Assembly: GCA_937957985.1 (NCBI GenBank)
Contig: CALGOH010000232.1
Coordinates: 1-36,414, forward strand
Direction: 5' to 3'
DNA: 36,414 nt
DNA from: an uncultured Verrucomicrobiae bacterium
Lineage (GTDB): Bacteria > Verrucomicrobiota > Verrucomicrobiia > Verrucomicrobiales > Akkermansiaceae
This document shows, piece after piece, positions 23,047-33,232 of this stretch. The notes beneath the pieces are model-generated. The model was not told the origin of the DNA. It saw only the letters and a list, made by a program, of their open reading frames with translations, and ran no database searches. Each line of letters begins with the position of its first letter. Position 1 is the stretch's first letter. The translations under genes were made by a program, and so were the position numbers.

Positions 23047-23925
23047 TCAGGGGTTCTTGTCGGCGGCCCGGGCCATTTCCTCGATCAGCACCGCGCATGC
23101 CGCCCGCGGGGGAAGATCGCGGCGCCAGCCGACCGAGACGCAGACAGGTTCTGGCACCGGGTCGATTTTCCGCAGCCGGATCCGCCCGCCGGCATGGTCG
23201 TGTCCGGCGACGAGGGCCATTCCGAGTCCGCCCTCGACCGCGGTCTGGAGGCTGGTCCATCCGTCGAACTCCCCGACGATCACCGGCTCCGCGTCGGCTT
23301 CCCGCAGCACCCTGCCGATGAGTCGCCAGTAGTCCGGGTATTCGTCCCGCTGGTAAACGAGGAGCCGGGCTCCGTGGAGCGCGCGAAGCTCGATCGGGCC
23401 GGCATCGTCGTCGGAGGCGGGCGCCGCGACGCGCCAGGGCAGCCGCAGCAGCGGGCGCCACTCGATCGCCGCCTCGTCGCCTTCGCCCGGCACCGTGACG
23501 ACGAGATCGTAGGCGCCGCGGCGCAGTCCGCTCTTCATCTCCGTGGTCGAGGCATCGAAGAGCTGGACCCGCACCCGTGGATGGAGCTGGGCGAAGCACT
23601 CGAGGGCGGGGCCCAGCAGCGGACCGGCGAGCGACGGCGCGTAGGCGACCTTGATCACCTCGCCCTTGGCGACCTCGCGCACGCGCTCGGCCATCCGTTC
23701 CGCCATGGCCACCCAGGCCGCGCCGTCCCGGGCGAGCACCTCGCCGGCGGGTGTCAGCCCGATCGAATGGGCCGACCGCGTCAGGAGCGTCACGTCCAGC
23801 TCCTCCTCGAGCGACTTGATCTGGCGGCTGATCGCCGACTGGCTGAGGTGGGTCCGCTGCGCCGCGGCGGTGATCGAGCCTTCCTCGGCGACGGCGAGAA
23901 ACGATCGGATCTGCCGGAAATCCAT
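23047..23925 (-). CDS. LysR family transcriptional regulator
   Basis: 292 residues: an N-terminal LysR winged helix (1-60, MDFRQIRSFLAVAEEGS then SQSAISRQIKSLEEEL) and a two-lobed effector domain (about 90-290). The family start at ATG 23925 is clear, so open frame further upstream is ignored. It is divergent from the pirin gene across 124 nt; LysR regulators usually control the divergent neighbour, so pirin, YceI and perhaps the peroxiredoxin-like gene are likely targets. I could not pick one convincing T-N11-A box. The effector is unknown; an oxidative or electrophile signal would suit the neighbours (inference). Confidence 0.85.
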   Translation of the reverse strand: MDFRQIRSFLAVAEEGSITAAAQRTHLSQSAISRQIKSLEEELDVTLLTRSAHSIGLTPAGEVLARDGAAWVAMAERMAERVREVAKGEVIKVAYAPSLAGPLLGPALECFAQLHPRVRVQLFDASTTEMKSGLRRGAYDLVVTVPGEGDEAAIEWRPLLRLPWRVAAPASDDDAGPIELRALHGARLLVYQRDEYPDYWRLIGRVLREADAEPVIVGEFDGWTSLQTAVEGGLGMALVAGHDHAGGRIRLRKIDPVPEPVCVSVGWRRDLPPRAACAVLIEEMARAADKNP

Positions 23926-24049
23926 GACGCGGATTCTGGCGCGGCGGCGACCGCGCTCAATCCGAATCGGCGCGGCCCTTGCGCCCGGCGCATGCTCAGC
24001 CTGCAAACGACTCACGGGTGTTTTCTGAAAGTCATGGCACACTCGACTC

Positions 24050-24763
24050 ATGCAAACGACCAACACCGTCACCATCCGCCGATCCTCCGACCGCGGCCAC
24101 GCCAGCCACGGCTGGCTTGAGAGCCGTCACAGCTTCTCCTTCGCGGAGTATCACGATCCGGCCCATGTCGGATTCCGTTCGCTGCGGGTCATCAACGAGG
24201 ACCACATCGCGCCGCTCGGCGGATTTCCGACCCATCCCCACCGGGACATGGAGATCTTCTCCTACGTGGTCTCCGGCCAGCTCGCGCATCGCGACAGCAT
24301 GGGCAACCAGCGCACGCTCAAGCCCGGAGAGATCCAGCTCATGTCCGCCGGGTCGGGCGTCACCCACTCCGAATTCAACCCGTCTGCGGATGAAACGGTG
24401 CATCTTCTCCAGATCTGGATCCATCCCCGCGAGCGCGGACTCAAACCCAGCTACACCGAGTGGACCCCCGGGGACGGGAAGCCGGGCCCGCTCGCTCTGC
24501 TGATCTCACCCGACGGGCGGGACAGTTCCGCCCGCATCCATCAGGACGCCGAAGTTTACCGCCTCGGACTCGATCCCGGACAGGCGGTCGACTTCGAGGT
24601 CCGCCCGGGCCGCGGGCTCTGGGTGCAGCTCATCCGGGGCCGGCTGATGATTGACGACGCGGTGCTGGAAGCGGGCGACGGAGCCTCGACCGAGCGCGCC
24701 GGCACGCTTCGCCTCGCCGCCGATGGCGAAAGTGTGGAAGCACTTCTCTTTGACCTTTCCTGA
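24050..24763 (+). CDS. Pirin family protein (YhhW-like bicupin)
   Basis: 237 residues. The N-terminal cupin has the metal ligands H62 and H64 (THPHRDMEIF) with H106 and E108 (GVTHSEFN), the set that binds Fe or another divalent metal in pirins. The C-terminal cupin (about 145-237) has lost most ligands, as usual. Bacterial pirins of this type can show quercetin 2,3-dioxygenase activity or modulate redox and pyruvate metabolism; the physiological substrate is unknown. It is the first gene of a co-directional group, with YceI starting 41 nt later, and is divergent from LysR. This LysR-pirin-YceI arrangement is common and suggests a stress response. Confidence 0.85.
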   Translation: MQTTNTVTIRRSSDRGHASHGWLESRHSFSFAEYHDPAHVGFRSLRVINEDHIAPLGGFPTHPHRDMEIFSYVVSGQLAHRDSMGNQRTLKPGEIQLMSAGSGVTHSEFNPSADETVHLLQIWIHPRERGLKPSYTEWTPGDGKPGPLALLISPDGRDSSARIHQDAEVYRLGLDPGQAVDFEVRPGRGLWVQLIRGRLMIDDAVLEAGDGASTERAGTLRLAADGESVEALLFDLS

Positions 24764-24804
24764 ATCCGGCTTTGTTCCCTCAACCCCTAACCAACCAAGA
24801 CAAC

Positions 24805-25419
24805 ATGAAGACCAACATCCTGATCATCCCGAGCCTGTTCGCCGCCGCCCTCGTGTCCTGCGAGAATCCGGCCGACCAGACCACCGACGCGACCACCACC
24901 GATGCGGTCGAGGCCAACGGCAGTGCGGAAGGCACGTCCTATGTCCTCGCCGACGGCTCCTCCATCTCCTTCGTCGGATCGAAGGTGACCGGCAAGCACG
25001 ACGGCGGTTTCAAGGCCTTCACCGGCGGCTTCACCGTCGATGAAGACGGCGAGGTGACCGGCGGGGAGATCGTCATCGACATGGACTCGACCTGGTCCGA
25101 CGCCGACAAGCTCACCGAGCATCTCAAGGCGGAGGATTTCTTCCACGTCGCCGAGCATCCGGAGTCGAAGTTCACCGTCACCGGCGTCGAGAAGACCGAC
25201 TCCGGATACGCCATTTCCGGCAACCTGCTGCTGCGCGGCGTCGAGAAGAACATCACCTTTCCCGCGACCGCGACCAAGGACGGCGACATGGTGAAGGTCG
25301 CCGCCGAGTTCGACATCAAGCGCAAGGACTGGGGCATCGTCTATGCCGGCAAGGCCGACGACTTGATCCGCAACGAGGTGGTGATCAAGTTCGACCTGAC
25401 CGCCGAGCCCGAAGCCTGA
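24805..25419 (+). CDS. YceI family lipoprotein
   Basis: 204 residues. The signal ends in a lipobox (ALVSC, Cys at 18) followed by a Thr/Asp-rich linker, so it is anchored to an envelope membrane on its periplasmic side. YceI lipocalin-like barrel: ISFVGSKVTGKHDGGFKAF (about 50-68), a GEIVIDMDSTWSD strand, LKAEDFFHVAEHPESKF (about 108-124), LLLRGVEKNITFP, and FDIKRKDWGI at the end. YceI barrels bind amphiphilic isoprenoid or fatty-acid-like ligands. The upstream in-frame ATG at 24772 is inferior because it breaks the signal peptide. Likely co-transcribed with pirin. Confident in the family, not in the ligand. Confidence 0.85.
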   Translation: MKTNILIIPSLFAAALVSCENPADQTTDATTTDAVEANGSAEGTSYVLADGSSISFVGSKVTGKHDGGFKAFTGGFTVDEDGEVTGGEIVIDMDSTWSDADKLTEHLKAEDFFHVAEHPESKFTVTGVEKTDSGYAISGNLLLRGVEKNITFPATATKDGDMVKVAAEFDIKRKDWGIVYAGKADDLIRNEVVIKFDLTAEPEA

Positions 25420-25437
25420 TCGGGTGTTCATCGGAAG

Positions 25438-25477
25438 GTCCGGGAACGGTTTTCGGAATCGATCGCCGTTCCCGGAC
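25438..25477 (+). other. Perfect 12-bp hairpin just before the peroxiredoxin-like gene
   Basis: GTCCGGGAACGG (25438-25449) pairs perfectly with CCGTTCCCGGAC (25466-25477) across a 16-nt loop. It ends 11 nt before the ATG at 25489, covering the normal Shine-Dalgarno region, and no T-run follows. It may attenuate, protect the upstream YceI mRNA 3' end, or control translation of the next gene. Confidence 0.6.
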
Positions 25478-25488
25478 TCCCACCGTTC

Positions 25489-26193
25489 ATGAAAGCCACG
25501 CTCTTCGCCCTGCTCGCCCTCGGTCCGCTGCTTTCGGCCGAGACCCTTCAGGAAAAGCTCGACGCCCGGTCCGAGCAGGCCGCCAAGGACGGCGACCCAG
25601 CGGTTCGCGAGGAGTTTGCCAGGGGGATCGAGGCGGTCGCGGCGTCGGGCATCGTCGACCGGGCGATCCAGGTCGGCGACAAGGCGCCGGATTTCACGCT
25701 CAAGGACGCGACCGGGAAAAGCGTGACGTTGTCGAAACTGCTCGAGGACGGTCCGGTGATCCTCACCTGGTATCGCGGCGGCTGGTGTCCCTACTGCAAC
25801 ATCGCGCTGGCCGCGATGCAGGAGAAGTTGCCGGAGTTCGAGAAGGCCGGGGCCCGGCTCGTCGCCCTGACTCCCGAGCTTCCCGACAAGTCGCTCGACA
25901 CGAAGCAGAAGAACGAACTGGAGTTCACGGTGCTGACCGACCTCAACCACGAGGTCGCCCGGGACTACGGACTGGTCTTCAAACTCACGCCCAAGGTTCG
26001 GGAGCTCTACCGGGGATTCTTCGATCTGACGGAGTTCAACGGCGACGAGGCCGGTGACGAGGAACTGCCGCTGGCGGCGACCTATGTCATCGATGGCGGC
26101 GGCGTGGTGCGCTGGGCATTCCTCGACGCCGACTACCGCAAGCGGGCCGAGCCGGACGAGGTGCTGGCGGCGGTGCGGAAGCTCGGATCGTGA
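25489..26193 (+). CDS. Exported peroxiredoxin-like (AhpC/TSA, thioredoxin-fold) protein
   Basis: 234 residues with a signal peptide (MKATLFALLALGPLLSAE). The thioredoxin-fold domain starts VGDKAPDFTLKDATGK (about 62-77) and holds the active site TWYRGGWCPYCN with C100 and C103. The CxxC spacing is more like a thiol-disulfide/peroxiredoxin-like-family enzyme than a classic one-cysteine AhpC. It probably reduces peroxides or disulfides in the periplasm. It follows the YceI gene by 69 nt that form a strong hairpin, so it may be partly uncoupled from it. With pirin, YceI and LysR it makes a plausible redox-stress group. Confidence 0.8.
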   Translation: MKATLFALLALGPLLSAETLQEKLDARSEQAAKDGDPAVREEFARGIEAVAASGIVDRAIQVGDKAPDFTLKDATGKSVTLSKLLEDGPVILTWYRGGWCPYCNIALAAMQEKLPEFEKAGARLVALTPELPDKSLDTKQKNELEFTVLTDLNHEVARDYGLVFKLTPKVRELYRGFFDLTEFNGDEAGDEELPLAATYVIDGGGVVRWAFLDADYRKRAEPDEVLAAVRKLGS

Positions 26194-26271
26194 GATCCGC
26201 GGGGTGTTCGCCGAGCGAAAAGCTTGCGGTTCCCCCGGTCGCGGCCTTTTCTGTCGCCACCTTTTCCTGAG

Positions 26272-26826
26272 ATGAGGTCGTTGTCCCTGCTTCTGGCGGC
26301 CCCCGTGCTGTTCGTCGTTTCCTGCGGTCCGCTGCCGGAAGTCGAGCCGACGCGTGCGGAGCTGGTGATGTATGAGTGGTATGACGACGGCGGACCGGGC
26401 GAGGTGAAGGTGCGCATCGATCTCAGCGAGCAACGCGCCTTCTACACCCGCGGCGGGCGGTCGATCGGCTGGTCCTATGTTGCGACCGGGCTGCCCGGTC
26501 ATTCCACGCCGTCGGGATCGTTCCGCATCACCGAGAAGGTGGTCGACAAGTATTCCACCAGCTACGGCTGGATCGAGGACGAGTTCGGCAACGTGATCAA
26601 TGGCGACGCCAAGCCATCGACCCCCGTGCCGAGGGGCGGGACCTACATTCCCGCGCCCATGCCCTACTGGATGCGGCTGACCAACTACGGCATCGGCATG
26701 CACGCCGGCCTGATCCCGGACCCCGGCGAGCCGGCCTCCCATGGCTGCATCCGCTTGCCGAAGCCGCTCGCACCGAAGCTCTACGATTCGGTGAAGATCG
26801 GCACCCCGGTGACGATCGTGCCGTGA
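26272..26826 (+). CDS. L,D-transpeptidase (YkuD family) lipoprotein
   Basis: 184 residues with a lipobox at C18 (LFVVSC). YkuD domain: VRIDLSEQRAFYTR (about 47-60), STPSGSFRIT (about 78-87), the first catalytic histidine H144 in IGMHAG, and the SHGCIRLP motif with H157 and nucleophile C159. These enzymes form 3-3 peptidoglycan crosslinks or attach proteins to peptidoglycan in the periplasm. ATG at 26272 is preferred because the signal peptide begins there; an upstream in-frame TTG is not needed. It is the first of two in the window (the other at 31972-32637). The intergenic terminator beyond belongs to the opposite strand. Confidence 0.85.
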   Translation: MRSLSLLLAAPVLFVVSCGPLPEVEPTRAELVMYEWYDDGGPGEVKVRIDLSEQRAFYTRGGRSIGWSYVATGLPGHSTPSGSFRITEKVVDKYSTSYGWIEDEFGNVINGDAKPSTPVPRGGTYIPAPMPYWMRLTNYGIGMHAGLIPDPGEPASHGCIRLPKPLAPKLYDSVKIGTPVTIVP

Positions 26827-26847
26827 TGACTCGGAATTCCGTGTAAG

Positions 26848-26880
26848 AAAAACGCCGCTCCCGAGCGACGGGAAGCGGCG
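26848..26880 (-). terminator. Rho-independent terminator of the second PEP-CTERM gene
   Basis: On the minus strand the stem CGCCGCT/AGCGGCG plus inner CCCG/CGGG (26853-26880, 5-nt loop, one bulge) is followed by TTTTT (26848-26852). It lies 26 nt after the PEP-CTERM stop at 26907. The plus-strand side lacks a T-run, so it mainly ends the minus transcript, though the stem may also affect the convergent L,D-transpeptidase mRNA. Confidence 0.8.
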
Positions 26881-26906
26881 GTAAATTCGGTGAATGTCCA
26901 GATGGA

Positions 26907-27614
26907 TCAGCGACGGCGCCGGAACAGTCCGAGAAGACCGAGGCCACCGAGCAATGTGATGCTGGGTTCGGGAACAGGTGAGTAGGTGTAGACTACGGTG
27001 ACGGAGCCGGAGGCTTCCGAAGGGGTGCCTGAAAACGCGGCACCGCCGATCGTCGATGTGTCGCTGCTCTGAAGGCCCTGCACGGTCAGCGTGTAGGTTC
27101 CGAGACCCTGATAGTCGCCCCACACGGCCGAAGCTACATCGTCGGAATCCGAAGCGTTTACCGGGGTGGAGAAGACGGTGCCATCGTTGTCAGGACCTGC
27201 ATCGTCTTGGAAGCCATCGCTGTTTCCGACGATGGTGTCTGTGTCACCGTCGTCCCCCTCGACGCTGGCCGAGTAAACGGATGCGGCGGTGATGTTCTGA
27301 CCCATCGGCTGGAAGCTGGTGTTGGTAAGCGTCACATCCGAAGACACGAGGTCAATGACGACCGTCTGGGTGATGTCGCCGGATCCGGGAGTCGTGGAGT
27401 CGTTGTCGATGAAGAGGGACCCGCCGGTTTTGGTCAGACTGATGCTGATGGTGATGCTCTCCAACGTTCCGAGCGAGGTGTCGAACTGATTAAAAACCAG
27501 GTCGGCGCTGCCATTTGGAGTGAAGCTGTAATTCTCCGTCTGCACGATCGTCGCCGCTGAAGCCGTGGCGGAGAACAAGGCAAGGGCACAGCAGGAGTGC
27601 GCAAATATTTTCAT
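26907..27614 (-). CDS. PEP-CTERM exported protein with choice-of-anchor-type domain
   Basis: 235 residues. Signal peptide MKIFAHSCCALALFSATASA; a Ser/Thr/Asp-rich beta-sandwich starting TIVQTENYSFTPNG, resembling choice-of-anchor E-type domains. The C-terminus reads VPEPSITLLGGLGLLGLFRRRR, a textbook PEP-CTERM signal: PEP, transmembrane helix, Arg cluster. It would be sorted and cleaved by an exosortase and placed outside the cell, where such proteins contribute to matrix or surface structures. The domain is acidic (many Asp near 115-150: DGDTDTIVGNSDGFQDDAG), which suggests calcium binding. It has its own terminator and about 300 nt of gene-free upstream DNA with a palindrome at 27784-27801 and a small hairpin, GATGCT (27655-27660) with AGCATC (27673-27678). 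Confidence 0.85.
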   Translation of the reverse strand: MKIFAHSCCALALFSATASAATIVQTENYSFTPNGSADLVFNQFDTSLGTLESITISISLTKTGGSLFIDNDSTTPGSGDITQTVVIDLVSSDVTLTNTSFQPMGQNITAASVYSASVEGDDGDTDTIVGNSDGFQDDAGPDNDGTVFSTPVNASDSDDVASAVWGDYQGLGTYTLTVQGLQSSDTSTIGGAAFSGTPSEASGSVTVVYTYSPVPEPSITLLGGLGLLGLFRRRR

Positions 27615-27783
27615 GATGCGATTTGTATGGGTGGGTGTGTATTTGAGGAACAGTGATGCTCAGGATTGCTAAAGCATCAATCGCGCCGAGGGCTAAGGGA
27701 TTTCCAACAAAATGCAACCGAATCCCGGTGATGACCCCGCCACGTTTCTGTTAGTCGCTGAGAACCAACGAAAAATACTTCAC

Positions 27784-27801
27784 CCTACGTGAATGCGTAG
27801 G
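27784..27801. promoter_or_regulatory. Palindrome between PEP-CTERM and aconitase genes
   Basis: CCTACG (27784-27789), TGAATG, CGTAGG (27796-27801) form a perfect 6-bp inverted repeat with a 6-nt spacer. It is in the gene-free stretch 27615-27913, 113 nt beyond the aconitase stop and 170 nt upstream of the PEP-CTERM start. It could be a regulator site for the PEP-CTERM gene or a weak terminator. Confidence 0.35.
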
Positions 27802-27913
27802 AGGGGATCGCGGCGGTTTTTTCGAAGGAGACCGGTCCGCGATAGCGTCCCGTCGCGGCGGGACTGGGTGTCCGGGCCATTCTGCGAACGGGTCGCCAGG
27901 CCTTTCTGCCCGT

Positions 27914-30754
<2,841 letters not shown>

Positions 30755-30880
30755 CGAATTCGGAATGCGGATTTTGGATTGCGGATCGCCGGATTTCGTA
30801 GGGAAACCGGCGAAAAGCGGGCTCGCCCGCCGAAGCCCGGAGGGCGAAGGCGGGAGAGTAGGAACAGGCCGGGAAATGTC
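30755..30880. repeat. GGATTN-type microrepeats and a hairpin upstream of acnA
   Basis: The 203-nt gap between acnA and the cytochrome gene starts with loose repeats of GCGGATT/GGATTT units (about 30764-30797), such as GCGGATTTTGGATTGCGGAT. Downstream is a hairpin element, CCCGCC (30826-30831) pairing with GGCGGG (30849-30854), with an inner GCCC-GGA-GGGC stem. Similar degenerate arrays are common between genes in Planctomycetes and Verrucomicrobia. Any small open frame here is repeat-derived. The acnA promoter must lie within or beyond this stretch, but I cannot pick it. Confidence 0.5.
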
Positions 30881-30957
30881 AAAGGATAGGCGGAGCCGTT
30901 GGATTTCCCCCGTAAATCCGGACTTTTCCCGCCGCGCCGGCACTTCTAGCTTCGGGA

Positions 30958-31329
30958 ATGCCAACGCTCCGATTTTTCCTGATCGCCGGATGCCTGCTGC
31001 TGGTCCGCTGCGCACCGGGCGGCGGTGCCGCATCGGGGCAGATGGGCGACCTGCCCGCCGAGGATCCGGCGGTCGGGGGGATCTCGGAGGTGCCGAACCC
31101 GACCCCGGAAATGGCCGCCGCCAGCGGCACGCCGCTGGAGACCCTGCAGCGCGGGCACGTGACCTACATGCTCAAGTGCGGCGAGTGCCACGCCTACATG
31201 CTGCCGAAGGACCTGTTCGTCGACGAGTGGGAGGACGCGATGCCGAAGATGATTTCGCACGCCGGGCTGGCCTCGGCCGATGAGAAGGCGGTGCTTGCCT
31301 ACGTGGTGGCGGTGGGCACGGCGGACTGA
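30958..31329 (+). CDS. Small c-type cytochrome lipoprotein
   Basis: 123 residues. Signal with lipobox ending at C18 (LLLVRC), a flexible Gly/Pro/Ala-rich linker (19-58), then a single class I cytochrome c core: CGECH (C74, C77, H78) with candidate distal methionines in MLPKD or MPKM. It would be a membrane-anchored periplasmic electron carrier. The core is shorter than a typical cytochrome c, so one haem and a minimal fold. It precedes the LysE gene by 9 nt, so they are probably co-transcribed by position rather than function. The partner is unknown. Confidence 0.75.
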   Translation: MPTLRFFLIAGCLLLVRCAPGGGAASGQMGDLPAEDPAVGGISEVPNPTPEMAAASGTPLETLQRGHVTYMLKCGECHAYMLPKDLFVDEWEDAMPKMISHAGLASADEKAVLAYVVAVGTAD

Positions 31330-31338
31330 CCCGAGGCG

Positions 31339-31962
31339 ATGAGCGGGACGCTGGAGCTGCTGGTCTTCGCCGGGGTGATGGCGCTCGGGCAGTTCAGCCC
31401 GGGTCCGGACATGGTGCTGCTGACGCGGACGTCCCTTGCGGAAGGGGCTGCGAATGGCGTGCGGATGGCGCTGGGCATCGGGACCGGTCTGGCCGTTCAC
31501 GCCACGCTGGCGATCGGGGGCACCGCGTGGATTTTCCAGCAGCAGGGCTGGCTTCGCGAAACGATGCGCTGGCTGGCGGTGATCTACCTGCTGTGGCTCG
31601 CGTCGCGGCTGATCGTTCCCCTCTTCAAACGGGGTGAAGCGGGCACGACGGAAGGCGGCGATCGCAGGCAAGGGCGTTCGGCCTGGGTGCGCGGACTGTT
31701 GTGCAATCTGCTGAACCCGAAGGTCGCGGTGTTCCTCGCGGCGGTGACCGCACCGTTTCTCGCCGGCGAGCGACCCGGATGGTGGGCGCCGGCGATGTGG
31801 GGGATCGTGGTCGGGCAGGGCTGGCTGCTGTGGAGCCTGTGGGCGGTCGTCCTGCAGTGGCGCCCGATCCGGGACGGCTACCGGCGCGCCGGCCGGACGA
31901 TCGACGGGATCTTCGGTTTTGCGCTGGCGGTCCTGGCGATCGCTCTCGGGATCGGTGGATGA
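31339..31962 (+). CDS. LysE/RhtB family amino-acid exporter
   Basis: 207 residues, about six hydrophobic segments. SPGPDMVLL (about 20-28) is the family signature, and GLLCNLLNPKVAVFLAA (about 119-135) is the second conserved stretch. Members export amino acids such as lysine, threonine or homoserine lactone analogues from the cytoplasm; substrate unassigned. A charged cytoplasmic loop lies near residues 96-114 (KRGEAGTTEGGDRRQGR). Convergent with the second L,D-transpeptidase, separated by only 9 nt and no clear terminator, so the transcripts may overlap. Confidence 0.85.
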   Translation: MSGTLELLVFAGVMALGQFSPGPDMVLLTRTSLAEGAANGVRMALGIGTGLAVHATLAIGGTAWIFQQQGWLRETMRWLAVIYLLWLASRLIVPLFKRGEAGTTEGGDRRQGRSAWVRGLLCNLLNPKVAVFLAAVTAPFLAGERPGWWAPAMWGIVVGQGWLLWSLWAVVLQWRPIRDGYRRAGRTIDGIFGFALAVLAIALGIGG

Positions 31963-31971
31963 GTGCTCCGT

Positions 31972-32637
31972 TCAGCGGAAACGCGGCTGCAGATGATCGG
32001 TGAAGACGCCCTCGCCGAGGTAGTAGGTTCCCGGATAGTCCGGCAGCGGACCGGCGTCCGGAGGCAGCGGGATGTTGGCGTGCTTCGCGTCTTCGGGCAG
32101 GGTCTCGCGAATGATCACCGGCGTGCCGACGCGGACCAACTGGAAGAACTTCGGCGCGAGATTCCGGTGCATGCGGATGCAGCCGTCCGATGACGGGAAA
32201 TGCTTCACCCATCCGGTGTGGAATCCATATCCCGGTTCGAAACCGCACCAGTAGGGCATCGGGCGTCCGGTGAAGCTCCAACCGCCGGGAGTCTCCCGCC
32301 GGTAGCTCTTCTCGACCCGGTCGCCGCGGTGACGGAAGCCGTGGTCGCTGGCGCGATGACGCGCGTCCTTTTCCGTGATGCCGAAGTCGCCGTGCGGGGT
32401 CGGGGTCGCGGGGGCGCCGACCGTCACGGGCATGACCAGCAGCAGCCTGGATTCCTCCATCACGTAGACCCTTTGGCGGGCGGTGGACACTTTCACGACC
32501 ACCTTGGCCGGGTCGTCCGCCTGATGGGCCGGCCGGTCGTAGTTTTCGTAAACCGTCAGCCCGTCGGGCGGGGGCGTGGCGCAACCGCTGACGACGAATG
32601 CCGCCACGGTGGCGAGAGCGTTCCGGATCCATCCCAT
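31972..32637 (-). CDS. L,D-transpeptidase (YkuD family) lipoprotein, SDGC variant
   Basis: 221 residues with a lipobox at C19 (VVSGC). YkuD domain: VVKVSTARQRVYVMEE (about 47-62), TPHGDFGITEKD (about 80-91), H140 (GFHTGW), and the active motif SSDGCIRMH with nucleophile C153. The usual SHGC histidine is Asp (D151), a variant seen in some families. It is longer at the C-terminus than the first copy (NIPLPPDAGPLPDYPG tail). Role: peptidoglycan crosslinking or anchoring in the periplasm. The two copies share the PMPYW motif but little else, so they are not a recent duplication. ATG 32637 starts the signal peptide. Confidence 0.8.
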   Translation of the reverse strand: MGWIRNALATVAAFVVSGCATPPPDGLTVYENYDRPAHQADDPAKVVVKVSTARQRVYVMEESRLLLVMPVTVGAPATPTPHGDFGITEKDARHRASDHGFRHRGDRVEKSYRRETPGGWSFTGRPMPYWCGFEPGYGFHTGWVKHFPSSDGCIRMHRNLAPKFFQLVRVGTPVIIRETLPEDAKHANIPLPPDAGPLPDYPGTYYLGEGVFTDHLQPRFR

Positions 32638-32687
32638 GGCGCTGCCGCTGACTAGGGCATCCGTGGCCGCGGGGCAAGCGGAGGCGG

Positions 32688-33119
32688 TCAACGAATGCGT
32701 TCCCACTTGGTCACGCGGTCGTTGCGGAACCAGACGCTGGCGCGGCGATACGGCACGTAGGTGACCTCCGGGGCCAGGGCCACGCCGTAGCCGCCGTAGC
32801 GACCGTAGCGGCCATATCGTCCGTATCCGTATCCACCGTAGTAGCTGGTGGTGTAGACCGGCTTCGAGCCGCCGTAGTCCCAGCGGCTGGTCCGCGCACC
32901 GTCCTCGCCGCCATCGTAGCGCCGGTCGGGCGACCCCCACGCCAGCGACACCGCGTCCGGCGACATTCCGGTGTCGATCCGTCCCTGCCGCACCAGGTCG
33001 CGGTGCTTGGCACTAAGGCTTTCGTACTTGGCCGGGTTGGCGGCGATACGGGTCTCCGGAGTGGATGGGGCGCAGGAGACGAACAGCGCCGTCGTCAGCA
33101 GGAGAAAAACGAATTTCAC
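32688..33119 (-). CDS. BamE/SmpA-like lipoprotein with Tyr/Gly-rich repeats
   Basis: 143 residues. Signal with lipobox at C16 (ALFVSC). Residues about 35-65 (RDLVRQGRIDTGMSPDAVSLAWGSPDRR) match the helix-strand signature of BamE/SmpA-type small envelope domains. A repeat YGGYGYGRYGRYGRYGGYG follows at about 93-111, then a short beta C-terminus. The repeat is low-complexity and likely flexible or surface-associated. I infer an outer-membrane-linked lipoprotein; a Bam-complex role is not shown. It lies 50 nt upstream of the L,D-transpeptidase on the same strand, so the two may form an envelope operon. Confidence 0.65.
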   Translation of the reverse strand: MKFVFLLLTTALFVSCAPSTPETRIAANPAKYESLSAKHRDLVRQGRIDTGMSPDAVSLAWGSPDRRYDGGEDGARTSRWDYGGSKPVYTTSYYGGYGYGRYGRYGRYGGYGVALAPEVTYVPYRRASVWFRNDRVTKWERIR

Positions 33120-33232
33120 GGTGGAAACCTACCCGCCGTACGGGTTATGCGCAACGCCGCGAACGAATTTCCGGAACACGCTTGCCAAGTCGGAACGGGA
33201 GCGCCAACCCTGTGCCTGAAAAGCCATCCGCC

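Noticed and set aside
23926..24049. LysR T-N11-A operator in the divergent gap
   Set aside because: Several loose matches exist, but none stands out from the GC-rich background, so no site is claimed.
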